DNA of 17,491 nt, from the NCBI GenBank assembly GCA_050258375.1, contig JBLMYQ010000013.1, positions 1 to 17,491 of the forward strand. Reading direction: 5' to 3'. Shown here piece after piece: positions 15,733 through 17,491 of this stretch; within the stretch, counting starts at the first letter, position 1; the number at the start of each line of letters is the position of its first letter. The translations under genes were made by a program, and so were the position numbers. The DNA is from JBLMYQ01 sp050258375 (lineage in GTDB: Bacteria > Bacillota > Clostridia > Acetivibrionales > UBA4821). The notes beneath the pieces are model-generated. The model was not told where the DNA came from. It was given only the letters and a program-made list of their open reading frames with translations, and did no database searches.

Positions 15733-16380
15733 TTAGTTAAATTCATTCGGCGACGGTTCTCTTGAAAAAACGTCTTTCAGCAAATCCCCGATAGAAATGG
15801 CTATAATCGATGGCCTTTCTCCACAAGCACGCATCAGCTCGCATGCACCCTCGAATACATCCTGAATCCCCATGCACAAAGCATATTCGTCCCTCAATAT
15901 ATCCATACCATCTTTTGCAGCCTCTTCTCCAGCTCTGACTTTTTTCAGAAGGTATGCCGCATCCAACCCCTCTATCTTTTTCATTCTCTCCTTCAGGGCA
16001 GCTTCTTCAGCCTCAAGCTCTCCCATGAGCTTGTTAAGCGACTCCATGATGACCTTGTAACCAGTTTCCTGAGATGGCTCTGTCTGCGGGCTTTCAATCA
16101 TTTCCATGATATTCAAACCTATTACTTTGAAGCAGTGCTCCATAAGCAGCACCAGTCCAACATCAAGCCGATCATCAACGTTGGCATCGTACTTTTCAGC
16201 TACGTACAAAGCCTTGCTTATATGCTGCATAATGGCTCGTTCCCCTAAATCGGAATCAAGCATGGCCCCGAACCGGTTGTCCTCAGGAATTTCTGCCTTT
16301 ACTTGCAGGGTTGTCTCCCTCAGACTTTTCATCGCAACCAGATAAGCTTTTTCCCCTACTGTTTCCTCAGTTTGTTTCAT
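15733..16380 (-). CDS. Unrecognised helical protein, paralogue 1 of a tandem pair
   Basis: I do not recognise the family. The 215-residue protein (MKQTEETVGEKAYLVAMKSL...) has no signal peptide and no membrane segment; it looks almost wholly alpha-helical. A coiled-coil-like charged stretch with Glu, Leu, Ala and Lys lies at about 118-140 (ELEAEEAALKERMKK). The stretch DDRLDVGLVLLMEHCFKVIGLNIMEM (69-94) is amphipathic and is the best-conserved part between the two copies. Cys83 in this region is shared; two further Cys pairs (about 170 and 180-187) are also shared. The C-terminal 25 residues are the most divergent. The start has AGGAGAGGAAGGA directly upstream. It has its own promoter and terminator, so it is a single-gene unit. 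Function unknown. Confidence 0.85.
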   Translation of the reverse strand: MKQTEETVGEKAYLVAMKSLRETTLQVKAEIPEDNRFGAMLDSDLGERAIMQHISKALYVAEKYDANVDDRLDVGLVLLMEHCFKVIGLNIMEMIESPQTEPSQETGYKVIMESLNKLMGELEAEEAALKERMKKIEGLDAAYLLKKVRAGEEAAKDGMDILRDEYALCMGIQDVFEGACELMRACGERPSIIAISIGDLLKDVFSREPSPNEFN

Positions 16381-16410
16381 TATCCTTCCTCTCCTTTCTT
16401 TTTTCCGACA

Positions 16411-16433
16411 GTACCTAAAATTTTTTTGGGTAC
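16411..16433 (-). other. Leader hairpin of paralogue 1
   Basis: GTACC (16411-16415) pairs with GGTAC (16429-16433), and AAAA pairs with TTTT inside, giving about 10 bp. It lies in the untranslated leader between promoter and ribosome binding site. It is kept in the second copy with one T fewer in the loop. Confidence 0.5.
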
Positions 16434-16485
16434 CAACTTAAACTACATGCAATGCATAATAAAAAATTGAATATTTCAATACAAA

Positions 16486-16514
16486 ATATTATCACAATTA
16501 CATTTTTTTGTAAA
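16486..16514 (-). promoter_or_regulatory. Candidate promoter of paralogue 1
   Basis: On the minus strand: -35 TTTACA (16509-16514) with -10 TAATAT (16486-16491) at 17 bp, or GATAAT (16488-16493) at 15 bp. It lies about 105-130 bases before the start codon and is retained exactly in the second copy. Confidence 0.5.
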
Positions 16515-16540
16515 GAATAACCTTATTAATAACATAATGC

Positions 16541-16571
16541 AAAAAGCTCTGGTAATTTACCAGAGCTTTTT
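16541..16571 (-). terminator. Terminator of paralogue 2
   Basis: AAAAAGCTCTGGT pairs fully with ACCAGAGCTTTTT. Compared with the terminator of copy 1, one base pair changed on both sides (C-G to T-A) and the C-A mismatch became T-A, so pairing is kept by selection or repair. It also stands just before the promoter of paralogue 1. Confidence 0.88.
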
Positions 16572-16585
16572 GGGATATTCAATTC

Positions 16586-17224
16586 TTAGTCAAATTTATC
16601 CGACGACAGACATTGGGCAAGAATAGCTCCCAGCAAATCTCCGACAGGCATGGAGATACTTTCTTCACAAGCACCCAAGAGTCTGCATGCACCCTCGAAT
16701 ACACCCTGAATACGCATGCAAAGTCCATATTCGCACCTCAGGATATCCTCATCGTCTTTTGCAGCCTCTTTTCCAGCTCTGACTTTTTTCAGAAAGTATG
16801 CCGCATCCACCCCCTCAAGCTTTCTCATTCTCTCCTTCAGGGCTGCTTCTTCAGCCTCCAGCTCTTCCATGAGCTTGTTAAGCGATGCCAGGATGGTCTC
16901 ATAGCCGGTTTCCTGAGACTGCTCTACCTGCGGGCTTTCAATCATTTCCATGATATTCAAACCTATCACCTTGAAGCAGAGCTCCATAAGCAGCACCAGT
17001 CCAACATCAAGCCGGTCATCAATGTTGGCATCGTACTTTGCGGCTACGTGCAAAGCCTTACTTATATGCTCTATAATGGCTCGTTCCTCTAAATCGGAAT
17101 CAAGCATCGACCTGTAATGGTTGTCCTCGGGAATTTCTGCCTTTACTCGCAGGGTTGTCTCCCACAGACCTTTCATCGCAGCCAGATAAGCTTTTTCCCC
17201 TACTGTTTCCTCAGTTTGTTTCAT
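16586..17224 (-). CDS. Unrecognised helical protein, paralogue 2 of a tandem pair
   Basis: This 212-residue protein (MKQTEETVGEKAYLAAMKGLWETT...) is about three quarters identical by eye to paralogue 1, and differs in length only near the C-terminus (a 3-residue gap near CEESIS). It shares the amphipathic DDRLDVGLVLLMELCFKVIGLNIMEM stretch and the charged ELEAEEAALKERM coil. The frame stays open to 17455, giving a 289-residue version with a hydrophobic extension. The ATG at 17224 is preferred: it matches the start of copy 1, has the same AGGAGAGGAAGGA site just upstream, and the upstream DNA is the shared non-coding promoter block. Function unknown; no signal or membrane segment in the chosen form. 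Confidence 0.85.
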   Translation of the reverse strand: MKQTEETVGEKAYLAAMKGLWETTLRVKAEIPEDNHYRSMLDSDLEERAIIEHISKALHVAAKYDANIDDRLDVGLVLLMELCFKVIGLNIMEMIESPQVEQSQETGYETILASLNKLMEELEAEEAALKERMRKLEGVDAAYFLKKVRAGKEAAKDDEDILRCEYGLCMRIQGVFEGACRLLGACEESISMPVGDLLGAILAQCLSSDKFD

Positions 17225-17254
17225 TATCCTTCCTCTCCTTTCTTTTTTCCGACA

Positions 17255-17276
17255 GTACCTAAAATTTTTTGGGTAC
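17255..17276 (-). other. Leader hairpin of paralogue 2
   Basis: GTACC (17255-17259) and GGTAC (17272-17276) pair, with AAAA/TTTT inside. It is the same structure as in copy 1, with one loop T fewer. Confidence 0.5.
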
Positions 17277-17328
17277 CAACTTAAACTACATGCAATGCAT
17301 AATAAAAAATGGAATATTTCAATACAAA

Positions 17329-17357
17329 ATATTATCACAATTACATTTTTTTGTAAA
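17329..17357 (-). promoter_or_regulatory. Candidate promoter of paralogue 2
   Basis: -35 TTTACA (17352-17357) with -10 TAATAT (17329-17334, 17 bp) or GATAAT (17331-17336, 15 bp), the same as in copy 1. Beyond it, 17361-17491 shows no gene that I can support. Confidence 0.5.
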
Positions 17358-17491
17358 GAAAAATACTTTAACAATGAGGCGCATTTTCTAAATTCGAAGA
17401 ATATTGTGGAAAGAACGTTGTGAAAATAAGTTAGACTTAATAAAGTAAAATCCAAGTAGCTTAAGACCCCTCTATCTCCCCTACAAAAGGG

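Larger units (their letters stand above)
15682..16517. repeat. Tandem duplication, unit 1
   Basis: This 836-bp unit and a second unit at 16535-17360 share gene, promoter, leader hairpin, ribosome binding site and terminator. Similarity starts at TAATGCAAAAAGC and ends at GTAAAGAA in both. A 17-bp spacer (16518-16534) separates them. Non-coding parts are almost identical near the start codon, while the coding parts differ more, mostly toward the 3' end. Confidence 0.9.
16535..17360. repeat. Tandem duplication, unit 2
   Basis: This is the second copy (826 bp) of the unit at 15682-16517, in the same orientation. Most of the leader and promoter block is identical by eye apart from single-base changes. 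Confidence 0.9.

Noticed and set aside
16613..17092. Open frame opposite paralogue 2
   Set aside because: It is antisense to the duplicated gene, and copy 1 does not keep a frame of that length in the same register.
17225..17455. N-terminal extension of paralogue 2 giving a 289-residue protein with a hydrophobic start
   Set aside because: The DNA is the shared promoter and leader block. Copy 1 starts at the equivalent MKQTEET, and a good ribosome binding site stands directly before it.
17465..17491. C-rich end of the window as a second folded repeat
   Set aside because: Only one arm would be inside the window, so pairing cannot be tested.

Overview
The window is low-GC, AT-rich DNA that reads as a Clostridia (Firmicutes) chromosome. 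Starts are preceded by strong GGAGG-type ribosome binding sites, intergenic regions are AT-rich, and the order tig-clpP-clpX-lonB-lon is the arrangement known from clostridia and, without clpP, from Bacillus. LonB is tied to spore-forming Firmicutes, so a spore former is likely. The exact species cannot be fixed from the sequence.

Positions 1-8210 are a minus-strand block for protein quality control. Read in the direction of transcription it runs: a small metallophosphoesterase, trigger factor (tig), ClpP, ClpX, membrane-anchored LonB, and Lon, which leaves the window before its proteolytic domain. Trigger factor handles nascent chains; ClpXP and the two Lon-type enzymes degrade substrates. 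A strong terminator follows clpX. A folded intergenic repeat lies between that terminator and lonB, and separate promoter-like sites precede tig and lon, so this is a cluster of several transcription units.

Positions 8477-12747 are on the plus strand. A secreted HtrA-like serine protease is followed at 30 bp by a 678-residue exported protein of unknown function that appears to contain three diverged copies of one domain. After a strong hairpin comes a radical SAM protein of the YhcC/TIGR01212 family. The divergent region 8211-8476 holds promoters for both sides and a perfect 20-bp palindrome.

Positions 12775-17224 are again on the minus strand. A WG-repeat membrane-anchored protein with a DUF3298-like C-terminus is followed by a 69-residue one-pass membrane protein with an acidic tail. 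Before it in transcription order comes a CsoR/RcnR/FrmR-family repressor gene with thioredoxin. This repressor has an unusual cysteine set, and its promoter overlaps a perfect 14-bp inverted repeat. Last, an approximately 830-bp tandem duplication carries two copies of an unrecognised helical protein, each with its own promoter, leader hairpin, ribosome binding site and terminator.

No tRNA, rRNA, CRISPR array, transposase or prophage gene was found. No gap between genes exceeds 300 bases. The best candidates for new biology are the duplicated gene cassette, the atypical CsoR-type regulator with thioredoxin, and the HtrA/three-domain exported protein pair.
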